DNA of 64,000 nucleotides from Polytrichum commune (GCA_950295325.1 OX485805.1:4280501-4344500), one strand, 5' to 3'; positions 22,701 through 34,734 are shown, counted from the first letter of the stretch. Numbers and translations are program-made. Notes: generated from the letters alone by a model not told the origin.

Positions 22701-25429
22701 TTACTGTGACAGTCCCGTAGCGTCACACTGGCCGGAAGCTTTGTCACAGAAACCATTCTTGTCCAGCAAAATTGGAGGAGGGGCACTTAACTCGGGGGCC
22801 GAAGGTGTACCGTATGCATTGCGCCTGGCATTCCCACATCCCAGGCTCTTCCGTGTGCTCATTCCTGTCACTGGGTTTGTCCCACTCGCATACTTGCACA
22901 ATGCCTGCACAGTCCAAAATGGCTATTATAATCACATGCACCAAAACTGCCTTCCTGCAAAAACTTGATGTGATTATGACCATTTTTTCCCAAATATCTG
23001 AAGCTTTACATCCTTAAGCTTGCAGCATGGTGTATTGGTCTTCTATAACACTCTGATGGGTCGTTTACACTAGGGGTGGTTGTGCTTGTGGTGTTGGTAG
23101 TGGTTTACTTTCTTTGGTTCTATTTCAATGGAAAAGGTATAATAAATGCTCACCACCCCCACGGCCACTCCTTACTCTCTGTGTGATAAGGTTCTTTTGA
23201 AGAATTATGCAGAGTACCTTCCCAACCTTGAGAGGTTGAGGATTTTGGATGTATCAAAACACTGAGGTCGTATGAATACACAGATACCCATTTCTGGGAA
23301 GTTCAATCTTACCTGCTTCTGAGCAAAATCCAACACAGCGTCACTAAAATCAGCACCATCTATAACAGCTGATCCCAAATCACTCCTTGTCAACACCGCT
23401 CTCACCAACAAGGCGTCCGTCAAATTGGCCTCATTCAGCACCTGAGCATCCAACACAAGCTATAATTTAAGAAACCTGTGTATCGATTTCATGTAAAATG
23501 ACTTCTGAAACATTTGATAGCTTGTGTGTGATACTGGAAACTGATCACTGTAAAATGATAACCACAACATGCTTAAAATATAACTTAACACAAAGGAGTT
23601 TTATACATATTGTGGTTAGACTTACATATGACTTAAGAAGTGACGTAACACAATTTTAACCGCAATATGTAACTCTAACCAGGAGTTATATGTAACCACG
23701 CAATTCATTTTGCAGGTTTCATTTCAAGATCTATAATCATGTGCAGTTCCTGAATCGATATGAGCTCAAAAAATCGAACGCTCACCATCCGATCCATGAG
23801 GGTGTCACTAAGATCAGCTCCTGCATCAAAACCGAGATATAGAACTGGTCAGATTTCTCTTGTGCTTTACACAACCGACGTGCACGCAGTTTGCGTGCTC
23901 GTTGCAAAAAAAAGTCTACATCCTAGAGGTTCACAACTCCATCCGAAAACAATACTAAGATTGAGAATCACTTCTGATGCTTCTAATGAATTGTTGATTT
24001 GTTATTTCACAAAGAAGTGCAATATGCTTTAACGAAAATCTCCATACCTGCAAAATTAGTTCGGTATGCAACGGCTTTTTCTAAGTACGCTCCATTGAAT
24101 GTGCTTCCATGGAAGTCAGCCTCTTTCATGTCGGCGGATGTGAAATTGCCTCGTCTGAAGTTTTCATTGGGATGTGAGGTTTTCCTGCACAGGTTCCACG
24201 CGAAATGAGCATTTCTACATTGTGATCATCGAATTGGAAGTGGACATTGGCAAAGAAGTCAGATGAGGTCTCCGGGTGTTGACTGATTGGACTATAAGTC
24301 GTTTCCACATCCATCGAAAAACCTTGAGAGATTAGGTCACACAAAAAAGGGGATGTATGCGACGAACTTCAAATCAGCCGAGCCAAATTGGACCGCAGAT
24401 CCAATGCCGAATTCTCCTCGCGTATTGGCCTCGAATGCATTCAAATCTGCAAGAGCGTCCAAGCTGGTTCCCATCACAGCAGCCGCGAGTGCGGCAGCCA
24501 TGGCCTGACGCAGTCCCCCCCTTGATTCTGCAATTCCTCCGATAGCATCCGATTACAAAGAGAAATTGGAGATGCAAAAACATCCAAATTATGCATAGAA
24601 AAAACTCTACGGCAATAAGCTGACTAACAATATCAATGCGGCTCTATGACGTTTGCCATCCTTTCGCAATTATAGCTTATTTAACTCAATTTCGACATTA
24701 AATGCTGGGAGGAATCCAGTTCGGAACTTGAGAATCGGATCCTGAGAAGTTCATTCTTTCCCATGCCAGGCGCACAAATTATGCCAAATATCCACATGGC
24801 TCAACGACATCGATTTTTCCCCATAGCATCCGATTACAATCCTATTTCTAACGTCCTAAATGCAAGCTTTGTCAATCCTTGTTGACACAAATAACCACAT
24901 TCCACCTGGTAGCACTAAATTATACCTAAGAAAATGAGAGGCCACCATTTGTACTTGAAAAGCTAAGAGACATATGAGATAGCAATAAGCAAATTATCAA
25001 TCTATCAATTCGGCTCTAGTGACACTTTTCAATCCTTTTACAAATAAAGCTTGAGCTAACTCAAATTTAGAATTCTCATTCTGGGAAACATCTATGTCCA
25101 AGCTTATTGAACCGGACTCCGAGCATTTCCTCCTCTCCCATGCCAAACGGACAAATTATACCAAAACTCTACATGGCTCAACGACACAATTCACTTCAAA
25201 AAACTGAATGAGAGGCTGGAATTCCACCAAAACCTGAGGGAATGCACTTCGAATCCACGCTTTCATTCGACTCCGAGAGCTCACACACGCAATTGGCGCC
25301 ATCCCTCGTGCTCCTCCTCTTCACCTGTACCCCCTGCTTTGAGTGAATTGCGGATGTCCTGGAAGTGGAGAGCGCAGCCAAGCCAGCGGCTGGAGTGGTA
25401 GCGCCCGGACAGGCTGCTCGCAGTGCCAT
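22701..25429 (-). CDS. Thylakoid lumenal pentapeptide-repeat protein, TL15-like
   Basis: A chloroplast protein of the thylakoid lumen, similar to Arabidopsis TL15 (At2g44920), whose biochemical role is not firmly known. Six exons on the - strand: 25429-25234, 24527-24368, 24184-24048, 23820-23786, 23441-23313 and 22904-22701. All junctions are GT-AG and in phase, giving 286 residues; the Arabidopsis protein is about 60 shorter, mostly in the transit region. Residues 1-65 are rich in Ala, Ser, Thr and Arg, as in a stromal transit peptide. Residues 74-92 form an Ala-rich hydrophobic lumen-targeting segment ending in ALA, with the mature protein likely starting DLNAFEA. Pentapeptide repeats of the A(D/N)LXX type run from about 127 to 216. 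The C-terminal exon has four Cys (222, 242, 272, 279), as in the family, for two disulfides. The fourth exon is only 35 bases. No twin-arginine precedes the hydrophobic segment. Confidence 0.94.
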
Positions 25430-25671
25430 TGTTACTGCGGATTCTCAAAGTTCTCCGAATTCTCCAGGTTTCGGTGCAAAATCTTGGGCGAGAATCGGCT
25501 ACTACCTTACTTCACACCTCCAGGCTGAGACACTCCTCACTCTATCCAGAGAGGCGACGTTCCCAATGGAGGTCACACGCTCCTAAGAGTTCCCCATATC
25601 TGATCCCCGTTCCCGAAATCCGAGTTCGCGCTCATCCGATCGGGCTCTCTTACCCACATCGCCCTGAGACA

Positions 25672-25683
25672 CGCCACGTGGCG
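25672..25683. promoter_or_regulatory. 12-bp G-box palindrome upstream of the TL15-like gene
   Basis: CGCCACGTGGCG is a perfect palindrome centred on the CACGTG core, 243 bases upstream of the start codon. G-boxes of this form bind bZIP and bHLH factors and are common in light-regulated plastid-protein genes. It is the strongest promoter-like site near this gene. Confidence 0.6.
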
Positions 25684-25739
25684 ACCCCCCTCACCAAGAG
25701 CCTCACTGGATTATTTGGCACAAGCTTTTCATGAATTTC

Positions 25740-26530
25740 GATATGTTTTAAATTTTAGTTTCTAAAAAAAAACACAACATATTACTAAGCCTTTGTAACA
25801 TTACACAGCTCCTTGGCTGCATTCTCTGGGATCATGTATCACATGAGCATAATTCTCCTTTAATTTCGGGATTTGATGTTTATGGGGAGTAGTTAGGTTG
25901 TAAACTATACTCTATGAACTTTTCGACAAGCAATTGTAAATTATTATATATTTTTTATTCACAACCTTTTTCTTTGGACAAACACCATATATAATGGCTT
26001 ATTAAGCCTTGTAATATTATGTCATTCTTAATCACCCATTCTAGTAATAAAGGTGTCATGTTTCATGGGGATTTGTTGAGGATCACAACATTTTTCTTTC
26101 TAGTCCTTGACTAAATTATTCTCTTGTCTAGATTAATTGAGATGTGGAACTTAACAATGCATAGTTCGCTAGAATTCAGAAACCTAGGCTACAATATGAG
26201 TCACATGTGTTTACAGTTAGTTTGTAAACACATCTAGAATTTATATTATAGAATGAAATTGAGAATTTAGTACTTGTCCACCTACATTCTTATGTGCAAT
26301 TAGGTTGCCTTCACAAATAGATTGCCTCTTTACCCATGCAAATGACCTTGGATCAAACCCATGTCACCAAAATTAATAATATTTTTTATTCATCCACACA
26401 ATAGCATCCACAATTTATTCTACAAAATAAAATTTCATATTTTTTTATAGTGATAATAGATATTTGAAATAAAGTTGAATGTCTATAAACTAGCATGAGA
26501 CAAACTAATTGCACATAAGATAGAATCTGG
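25740..26530. other. AT-rich intergenic DNA, nothing recognised
   Basis: No frame of useful length, no RNA gene and no clear element ends. Some short words repeat (for example ATTAAGCCTTGTAA near 26003 and a variant near 25785), too weak to define a unit. Confidence 0.5.
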
Positions 26531-26534
26531 TGTG

Positions 26535-26825
26535 ACTAATTTGGTTCCTTATCTAAAGTGGACACCTGTATTTGAGTGGTGTATAGTTTGATGTGGCTCC
26601 AAGAATGCATACCAAAAACACATGTATGTAAAAGGGATCAAACTATGTACACAAAATATGATTACCATTCAACACTCAATTGCCATGCATTATTACAAGA
26701 ATCTTAGCCACTTCAATAATGAATAAGATATTCATATGAGCTCCAAATAATATAAGGAACAAGCTATGATCTCGAATTTGATTTGTTAGCCATCTCGTAT
26801 TAATCATGTGTTTCATATCCTAGTA
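26535..26825 (+). repeat. Dispersed repeat family A, near-full copy
   Basis: This reads TAATTTGGTT, GACACCTGTATTTGAGTGGT, GTGGCTCCAAGAATGCATAC, AACACATGTATG, a central AT block, ATGAGCTCCAAATA, GATTTGTTAGCCATCTC and GTGTTTCATATCCTAG. The order matches 43479-43780 and, on the other strand, 52262-52405. It ends against a family E terminus. Confidence 0.8.
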
Positions 26826-27004
26826 GCATTGCGTAACTTTGAATAATAGCATGCACTAAATGAAATGTCAGTGTAGTCTCAAAAAGTAACCATTTAAGAC
26901 CCATTGACCTACCTATCACATCTTTGTACCCTGGAGAGCCTAAAGGAAATAGACAATTGGGGTTGGCCACGTAGTTGGCTTTCCAAGCATACAATGTGCA
27001 CTTA

Positions 27005-27582
27005 GGGTGAGTTTCCATGTAGGTCGCTTGCCCACTAGATTCTAGATAATAGTGGGTTGAAGGTGTTCGCATGTAGTTAGGCACAAACCGCCATCCAACC
27101 ACATTCTCGCGGTTTGCTAGACTGTGGAGCAAGGGTGTCACTATGCCTAGGCCCGGGTAGGCCGGGCCTACCTTGGGTCCGAAAGCCCACTTGAAAGCCT
27201 AGGTCACATATTGAAAATGAATTTTCCTTGAAAAAAATATGCCTTGGATAAAATTCGATTTCCTGAGCGGGCCTACCCTTAAAACCAAGGTTGGCGACGC
27301 CCCTACTGTGGAGAGCCATGGACATGGGTTGCTAGACTTCCATGAGCTCACTAAAGAATCTTAAACCTACAAGTGCCAGTCACCGAAGAATTAAAGACCA
27401 CTTTTAGGGCGAGAAGGAGGTTTTAACTTGGAGGAGGAGGTTAGTAGGTGCTTTGATTTGAAAAAATGGGAGTAGCTAGTTGACATGAACTCTACCCCAT
27501 CAGATTCCCTCTATATTTGGGCGGGGTTGTCTGCAATCACACTAGAATTTGGTGGACAACCGGCCTACATGGAAACTCACCC
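27005..27582. mobile_element. PIF/Harbinger-like MITE, 578 bp, TTA target duplication
   Basis: The left end GGGTGAGTTTCCATGTAGG is mirrored exactly by CCTACATGGAAACTCACCC at the right end, and the inverted similarity runs on for about 40 bases. TTA lies directly outside both ends (27002-27004 and 27583-27585). A 3-bp TTA/TAA duplication with G-rich termini is the hallmark of the PIF/Harbinger superfamily (Tourist MITEs). The interior has no transposase and carries a separate C/G-rich block near 27145-27180. Confidence 0.8.
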
Positions 27583-27589
27583 TTAGTGC

Positions 27590-29120
27590 TTTGAAGCCTT
27601 GCCACTTGGCATTTGACACGTGGCAACTATCCAAAGGGGCTTTGGCACCTCGATAATATCCACTTTCTGCAGCTCTTCTTTGGAGAATTGAGATATGTTC
27701 AGCAAATTTGGCAGTTTGGTGTTGCATTCACACTGGCACTCCCTGGTATACATGTGAGAACAAATACTACAGAATATACATACTTGTTGTGAGGACTTCA
27801 AAGGTTTCAACTATGGTAGATGAGGCTAATGTGGACACCTTCAGTTCTATGGAATCATCCAGCCGATGGATTCGAGCATTAGAAGCTTGAGTAAGATAGC
27901 AAGTGTGAATCAAGACCGAAGAATTTGAAATAACTGAAATCAGAGTTGACGAAGGTGTCGATCTAGGTTCCCGAATCAAAGATTCTTTGCTTTCTGATTT
28001 GGTGATATAGGGGGGAACTCTTTTATCAATCAATGTTGTGTAAGTGGACGACATCATTAGTAGATTTTACATGGGTCTTTTGTCAATGAACTCCAAGTTT
28101 AATGCCAATATTGGTTGTGTCATGCCTCTAAAGTGGCCATGGGTAAAATAAAATGTTGTTGGATTGACTTTTCATTATAGTATACCCAAAATACTAGTTG
28201 GTCTGCACCTCACAACCATGTGCCGCCTCCTAATTTGCCCACCCCGTCCACAAAAATCAAGTGCATCATAGCTCGGTGGATAGCACTCCTTATTATGAAG
28301 GATGGTAGGTGTAGTTTGACTTCTGCAAAAGGTACACTGGTGTTATTCAATTGCTTTTGTTTAATCAGACACCTAAATTTTGGGTGGTTTATGGTTGAAT
28401 GTGATTTGATAGAAAATATTATAAATACACATGCTTAAAAGAGATTGAACTATATCTTCAAATCTTATTAATTACATTGATTAAGTTATCCCTTTTAGTG
28501 AGGGTGGGCTAAATGAGCGTGAAGAAAATTTATTGAAGGTGATATTAAGTTTTTTTACACTATAAAATTAGTGTCAACATTATATCTAGGGTTTTTGGAG
28601 CCCAAAGTGTCAAAGTGTCAAAAAATTTAAATGCGACATCTCTTCAATTTCATAGTATTAAAAGATGCCCCATAAATGAGTGCCACCAACTGAAAAAAAG
28701 AGAAGAAGAAGCCTCTTTGAACTCATCAAAACTTATCTTATACGTGTGGCCAAATATCTAATGTGTGTTTTCATGGAGTATCTCGTTATTATAATAAAGA
28801 AGTCCAAACTGTCATATTGTTGAATTTGTGACGCCTCAATAATACAATGGTTTTCTTGTTTCTCAAACGCATCATATTAAAGAGGCAGGACTGCACTCTA
28901 CCCAGGACTCACAAGGCTTGTAGTGTTTCTTGTGCCCGCTACGGACAATTATCTACATTTTAAGTAGATCATGTAAATCCACCTCCCACTTCCTCCCCCT
29001 GATTAACATGGTTAAATGAGCTGACCACCAATAAGAGATTATTTAGTATTATGGTGCTTGAGACTTGCCCCCATTTTTGAAAACCTCATTTGTCAACTTG
29101 TACAATTCATCTTTATCTTA
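27590..29120. other. No gene recognised; contains a family A fragment
   Basis: Short frames on the - strand at 27583-28057 have no domain motifs. A family A fragment lies at about 28365-28480 (CACCTAAATTTTGGGTGG, ACACATGCTTAAAAGAGATT). The rest is AT-rich and featureless. Confidence 0.5.
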
Positions 29121-29126
29121 TAGGCT

Positions 29127-29196
29127 GCCCACACATACTGGTGGTGGGCAACAATGAAAGGGCGAACTCCGTTCACTACCAGCAATAAGTGTGGGC
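29127..29196. mobile_element. 70-bp hairpin element, copy 1
   Basis: It starts GCCCACACATACTGGTGGT and ends ACCAGCAATAAGTGTGGGC, its imperfect inverse. The middle folds too (GAACTCC near GTTCAC), so almost the whole unit is one stem-loop. A second copy of the same length is at 29527-29596. Confidence 0.75.
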
Positions 29197-29204
29197 CTAT
29201 GTCC

Positions 29205-29345
29205 GGGGAGAACCAACAGTTAGTTACAGATGAAGTGGTTGAGTTTGAGAAATAACTAGTTGAAGTTCGAGACTTCAGGATAATTACCGATCATTTTTGA
29301 GGAATTTATAAAATATATCTCAAATAAATAAAACAAAACATGAAG
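29205..29345 (+). repeat. Dispersed repeat family C
   Basis: GTTAGTTACAGATGAAGTGG, TTGAGTTTGAGAAATAACTA, AGACTTCAGGATAATTACCG, ATCATTTTTGAGGAATTTAT. It matches 30095-30240 and, inverted, 12480-12665. Confidence 0.75.
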
Positions 29346-29526
29346 ATGTCAACATGTCAAACAATAATAGCACACAATTAGCTACTATTCATACTAGCTT
29401 TGATAACTATGAGGAAGCTGGCTACAAGCACGATTTGGATTCGCTACTCACCTTGCATTAATATACAAGCAAAGCTAAAAATTGTATGTTTACAAAACTT
29501 GTTGCCCACCTTAAGTAAGTATGTTA

Positions 29527-29596
29527 GCCCACACATATTGGTGGTGGGCAACAGTGAACGGGCAAACTTCGTTCACTGCCACTAGTAAGTGTGGGC
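29527..29596. mobile_element. 70-bp hairpin element, copy 2
   Basis: Same ends (GCCCACACATATTGGTGGT and ACTAGTAAGTGTGGGC) and same length as the copy 400 bases upstream, with substitutions in arm and loop. A family A fragment (GCTACAAGCACGATTTGGATTC-type) lies just before it at 29420-29455. Confidence 0.75.
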
Positions 29597-30094
29597 AAGT
29601 TAAAGAACGGGAGAATTGACCGCTAAGGTAAATATATATGGGAAACGGTGAAAATAAGTAGATTCGGTTATAAATATTTACGTGCAGGTGCGCAAAAAAA
29701 AAATTCAAAGATGGAGTAGAGGAAATGATGAGGAATGTAAGTTGTTTCATAATTTTATTTCATGTAAATAATTAGTTACATGACCCCAAAGAGGTAAGTA
29801 AGTCAACCTCCCTACTTGTATGGTAGAGGCTCCTCAATTTGAACATCAATATATTATCCTACTTTGCATATGAATGCACACACGAAACGGTTAACTCAAT
29901 GGCACCCAAAAATGATAGTAAGTGGTGTGAGATAGCACTTATTTGGCCAGTCACTGCATCCCACCTACCACTACATCCTTCTCAGGCCACCGCTTTTACA
30001 ATTAGCCATTTTGGGTCCACAGAAGCATCATTCTACCCCTACTCTAGTGCATCAGTAGTGGTTATTCACCGTTTTCAATTTTTGTACCTTAAGT

Positions 30095-30240
30095 TACAAA
30101 GATGAACTAGTTCAATTTGAGAAATAACCGATTGAACAAGACCTCACGAAACTTATCAATTATTCTAGAGGAACCTAGAGAATATACCTCAAATTAATAA
30201 AGAAAAAAAACCGAATGTTCACGCAACATGTAATCAATCG
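30095..30240 (+). repeat. Dispersed repeat family C, second + copy
   Basis: AGATGAACTAGTTCAATTTG, GAGAAATAACCGATTGAA, AATTATTCTAGAGGAAC and ATATACCTCAAATTAATAAA, in the same order as 29205-29345. Just downstream, 30370-30450 carries three loose copies of a GTGCGAAATTA-type word. Confidence 0.7.
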
Positions 30241-31106
30241 GACTTGGAAAGAATAGAACTTTAACCGATCATGTCAAAAAATCTTCGTGGACACCTAGTT
30301 ATAGAGAGATATGAATTTGTGGACTCTAGTATGTAACCTCACTCATTGCGCAAGTGGAAACGAAATGAATTCTCTAGCGCGAAATTATCTAGTAGTGCGG
30401 AATTATCGTGAGCGAAATCATCTGATAGTGCGAAATTACCTCACACATCAGCGAACGAGCGAAAGGCAGGACCGATGCGCCCAGTGGCTGCCATTGCAGT
30501 AAAGTGAATGTAAAGTTCGACCCTGCTCGTGGGAGTTGCCGACTGGCCTCACAAGCAGCAGGTGTGAGGGGCATAATTGAAAGTTGAGTATACTTGAGAA
30601 TTTGCTGCAGAAAGCTGATGCAAGTGTAGGCTCATAATGATTCCGCAAGTCCAGTTGCTGCTCTCACGTGTGAAGTTTGAACAAAGTTGGTAAAGTCGAT
30701 CTCAAGAGAGTAACAGCAGCAATTTAATGCTAGGGGATCGTTTTGTCTCTAGATGATAATCCAAGCTCAAGCTTATCCTGTAAGTTATGTCATGTCTGCT
30801 TGGGAAAAACCTAACTAAACCCTCCACAATCATCAGGAGTTGGGGTAAGCTACTCTGTTGAGGAGGAATTGACAGGGATTTTGAGAACAGCTCAGCTCCT
30901 GTAGAAACCGTATTTTATTTGATCAGCACAAGGTGTATCTCGGCAACTGACTTAACTGTCCATGCATTGATCACGTGTGAATACCTAGAAGATTAACCAA
31001 TGCTGCCGTTAGGATTGGCAGAGAAAAACTTGCAAGATAGTTGGTCAGGAGTGTTTCAAGTTGCCTCTACTTCCTTTACCTTTCATTGCTTCAACCAATA
31101 GTAAAC

Positions 31107-31689
31107 TCACGTACTACTGATGGCAAAATAGAGAAGATGAAACCTGGGTTGGTGGCTCGAGGTGTTGAACAGAGAGAAGGCGTAGATTATTAAGATACAT
31201 AACTTGTTGATGTTCGACATGGGCCCTCTGGCAAATTTTGTCTTACTTGGCCCATGATTCATCACTGGGCCTTTGTAAAATGTTCCAAAATGTCGCCTTG
31301 CCCTGGTGATTGACAATGCCTCGTGATGTGGTGGACAAGATTCTCTTCTGGCTTCTTCATGCAAGAGGCAGTTTTGTGTAGATTTTTTTGAAATGTGGCA
31401 GCTCATCTTGACAGAGCACTGCTTGGACAAAAGGGTCGTAGCTCTTCGGGAGTGCTCCAAGTGTAATTTGCACAACTCAAATTGTCAATGCTGTATCTCT
31501 TTCCTCCCTTTCCACCTCAGGTGAGATTTCTGCGAGTTCAATAATTATCTTGGCCTCCTGGGGGCACACGAAATACCACAATTGTTTTTCCTTGAGTAGT
31601 GTTTTCATCTTCATCTTCCAGACAGTACTGTAGTTGGTCATCCCTTCGAGTTTGTTAGACTCGGCATTGCTGAAGGTATTCTCCGCCAC
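31107..31689 (-). pseudogene. copia gag fragment, frameshifted
   Basis: From 31689 down to 31477 the - strand reads a peptide with KLEGMTNYSTVWKMKMKTLL and LWYFVCPQEA, the usual N-terminal gag motif order of plant Ty1/copia elements. The first codon is GTG where an ATG would be expected. A stop ends this frame at 31477. The matching next gag segment (LPKSYDPFVQAV, QDELPHFKK) continues downstream, and HEEARRES lies in a shifted frame to about 31107. Gag would form the retroelement capsid; with these breaks and no pol it is not functional. Confidence 0.75.
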
Positions 31690-32019
31690 CCTATGAGCTT
31701 TTTCTCTTATTTATCAGAACTCAATCGCTCGCTTCTCACACTACTGTTTATGCTAGTTCGATACTATCACTTGTGTGTGTGTGTGTGTTGCGCCTTGTAG
31801 ATCGTCATTCCAACCAGTTGCGTCAGCATTCGATTCTTCAGCTCAAACTCCCACTTCTTCCACTGATCGGCCCTACAATCGTGATTGATATCGAGACACC
31901 GTTCGTCTTTAACTCGTGCAACAACTTTTCAGCTCCTGAGACTCCGTCCACCTTCGGGACTGTGCTTCGACAACTGCTCCGCTAGCTAGACTCCAGATTC
32001 CTTCAAACCTTGGACTAGC

Positions 32020-32031
32020 GCTCTGATACCA
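32020..32031 (-). other. Retroelement primer-binding site
   Basis: The - strand reads TGGTATCAGAGC, the standard plant copia primer-binding site complementary to initiator tRNA-Met, immediately inside the LTR that begins at 32032. Confidence 0.85.
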
Positions 32032-33250
32032 TGTAGAAACAATATCTGATTTGATCATCACAAGGTGTATCTCAACAACTTACTAAACTGTACATTGATC
32101 ACGTATAAATACCTAGAAGATTAACCAATGCCGCCATCGGGATTGGCAAAGAAAAACTTGCAAGATAGTTGGTCAGGAGTGTCTCAAGTTGCTACTCAAC
32201 ATGGCTCCCTAAACTTTTGCCTAAAGAGTAGAATGGCCAACTTACATTTCACTGATGATAAGAACCTTTTCTGATTTGCTAATGGTAAAGATGAGGTGTG
32301 AATGATGCTTTCAACAACTCCCCCTCAGCTCATTTAGTCATTGACCCATCATTTCTAAAGATCTACGTACCATGTACTGATTGAAATTTTGTACTGTAGA
32401 GGCTGGGGATCTCTATTAAATTGATTCAGCTCGGGTTATGCCGCGTACCATTCCTACGTGTTAAAGTCAATCCGATAATAGTAGCAACAACAACGAATAG
32501 CTATGAAGAACATATTCATCGAAATTTTGAAGCTCAAGCTTATCCTGTAGGTCATGAAAACTTGAAGAACCTAACCAAACCTCCTCAATCTCATCAGGAG
32601 TTTGGGTACTCTGTTAAGAAGAATTTGATAGGAAATTTTGAGAACACTGAGCTTATGTTGTCATTGACTCATAACTTATACAGATGTGTCACCCGCCCTT
32701 GTGCTGAATCATGTTTCATACCATATAGGGCTCTCTATTCTGACAATTTTTTTGGTTAATTCCTCTCAGGTTATGTCACGTTTCATGTTTGGATGTTCCT
32801 ACATGGGTTGGAGGACACTTGAAACCCATGTGGAAGTGACATTTTGGCATTAGTAAAGATGAAATGATAATGTGCACATTTGATTGGGAATTATACAATT
32901 GATAGGGGTTTGAAAAATAACATAACATTATTTAGGGGTTGTTTATACCATGGACCATGAAGTTGTCTTAAGGTCCTGTAAAATATGTGATTGGCTGTTG
33001 AACTCGTCCTAGGACCACTTTTGTTTACATCAAGAAAAAATGTCAAAGTGACCATGGACTTCGAGGTTCCCAAAGACATGTTTAAGACCTACATTATCCA
33101 CTGACATGGTCCAAGAGGTTTTGCGATGGGAGAGGCAAGAGAGGTGCTTTAATAGAAAGAGGCAGGGGCCCATGCCATAGAAATGATGTTATAACAAAAT
33201 TTTAATGATTTTTTTTGGGGAAGAGTTTTTCAAAGCCCAACACTAGCTGG

Positions 33251-33845
33251 GGGGCGCAAGCACAGTCAAGTACACAACTTTATTAACCTACATAAGTTTA
33301 AGTGAAAGTGATTCAAGATTGTATACTAACTTTGAATTTTGTGAAGGGAAAAATCATAAACATTTGAGAAACACATTGATCTACAAAGCCAAGCAATGCA
33401 TGTTGATAACATGTTTTTTTTAAAGAAAAGTCTACATATTTTTAAAAGACGGTGCAAGTAGTGTGAAAGTAGATATATTGAACATGTAATTGTCTCAAAT
33501 TTGTCTAAAACATGATAAAATTACATTACATTGATGTTTTCTACAATTTTTTGTAATGTTGCCCTCAAGTTTATAATGAATACAAGGAACATGAAAAAAA
33601 AATTATCTTCAAAATATTTAAGGTCATGAAATTTATGTCCAAAACCAGATCTAGCCATTACCTTTTGAGTGGTACTTTTAATGATTATTTTTTGAAGAAT
33701 TAATCTTTCATTATTTGAATTTAAGTACCTAACACAACAATAAAGGGTGCCATGAAAAAAATCCAATTTAAATAACATTTTGCTACTACTTTCACGCTTT
33801 TGACAAAAAAAATCTATGGTTTTAGTATACCGGAGCACTTTGTAT
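33251..33845 (-). mobile_element. Transposon family T1, inverted copy, one end lost
   Basis: Read on the - strand it matches the 9752-10364 element block by block: TACTAAAACCATAG, AGTAGTAGCAAA, TTTATTGTTGTGTTAGGTAC, AAATTTCATGACCTTAAAT and GGCTTTGTAGATCAATGTG. The low-coordinate terminus (GGGGCGCAAGCACAGTCAAG) is degenerate. At the other end the homology stops near 33845 before the terminal repeat. An open - strand frame here is part of the element, not a gene. Confidence 0.8.
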
Positions 33846-34734
33846 ATCAGAAATGTTGGACAATGACAATTGTATATGAACAACTCCATACTAGCAAAAA
33901 CGTACGAAGAATGTGTGCATAGGTGTTGGCACCTATCCTCTTGATTTTATAGGAAATTTGATTATGAACACCCAACCCAATGTGGGTGTTCTTATACATG
34001 GTATTATATGTATGAGGCTATCATCACACATGGTGTGGACCACACATCATTCATATAGTATATCCCTATTGTTTGGTATGGACACGAGATTGAATATTGA
34101 GTATGTTTGTATGCATGTATGTCATAAACTAGATACTCTAGTTACATCATATGTGATGTATCCAATTTTCCCTCCCACGCCCTGGTCTCCTTGGAGTCAC
34201 TTCTAAGGGCTATATTATTGTCCTTGTTCAAATCATGCTTGACTTTCAAGCCAGTGAAGGGCAACCTAGGCATAAGATCATGTTGAATTGTTCTTGTGCA
34301 CAATGTAGAAAGATTGTGCTTGCATGTCAAGTCAATGATGTATGGCTAATTTAAAGCTCTTCCATACATATTACTAGCTTGTAGCCTTATGGTAGATGGA
34401 CTCAAGCATCAAAGAGGAGGATATTACACTAAGACCCACTTGAAATTTCACCAATCATGGGATCGCAAAGATTGTTAGTCATGGTTGTGTACATATGCGG
34501 AATGGCTTAGTGAAGTCTCATGTTCATAAAAAAAAAAAAAGAAAAAAAGAAGGAGATTTATCATGTGCAGGTTTGTCAAATCCTATTTTTATGCAAATAA
34601 TGCACATGCACGCACTGACACAAGATTGATCAAATACATAAAGGGGTTAACCAAGAGTCAAATGCCAATGGTTAAGGTAGGCAAACCTATTACTCGGTAA
34701 GTTTTTCTACTTACACATCTAGGTATACTTAATT

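Larger units (their letters stand above)
30900..32320 (-). mobile_element. Broken Ty1/copia LTR retrotransposon
   Basis: Two direct repeats begin TGTAGAAAC at 30900 and 32032. They run in parallel for about 170 bases and more loosely to about 31140 and 32312, as LTRs would. Beside the upper one lies a copia-type primer-binding site (32020-32031) for initiator tRNA-Met on the - strand. Gag-like sequence follows at 31689-31120. There is no protease, integrase or polymerase between the repeats. The upper LTR is also followed by CAACTCCCCCTCAG, the inverse of a polypurine tract, and 30760-30897 resembles 32530-32660, so the structure is rearranged or nested. Confidence 0.75.

Noticed and set aside
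31770-31790. GT dinucleotide run
   Set aside because: A plain microsatellite within copia debris, no further meaning seen.
33521-33889. 122-codon - strand frame
   Set aside because: It lies inside an inverted copy of the non-coding T1 transposon; the matching region of other copies is not conserved as coding.
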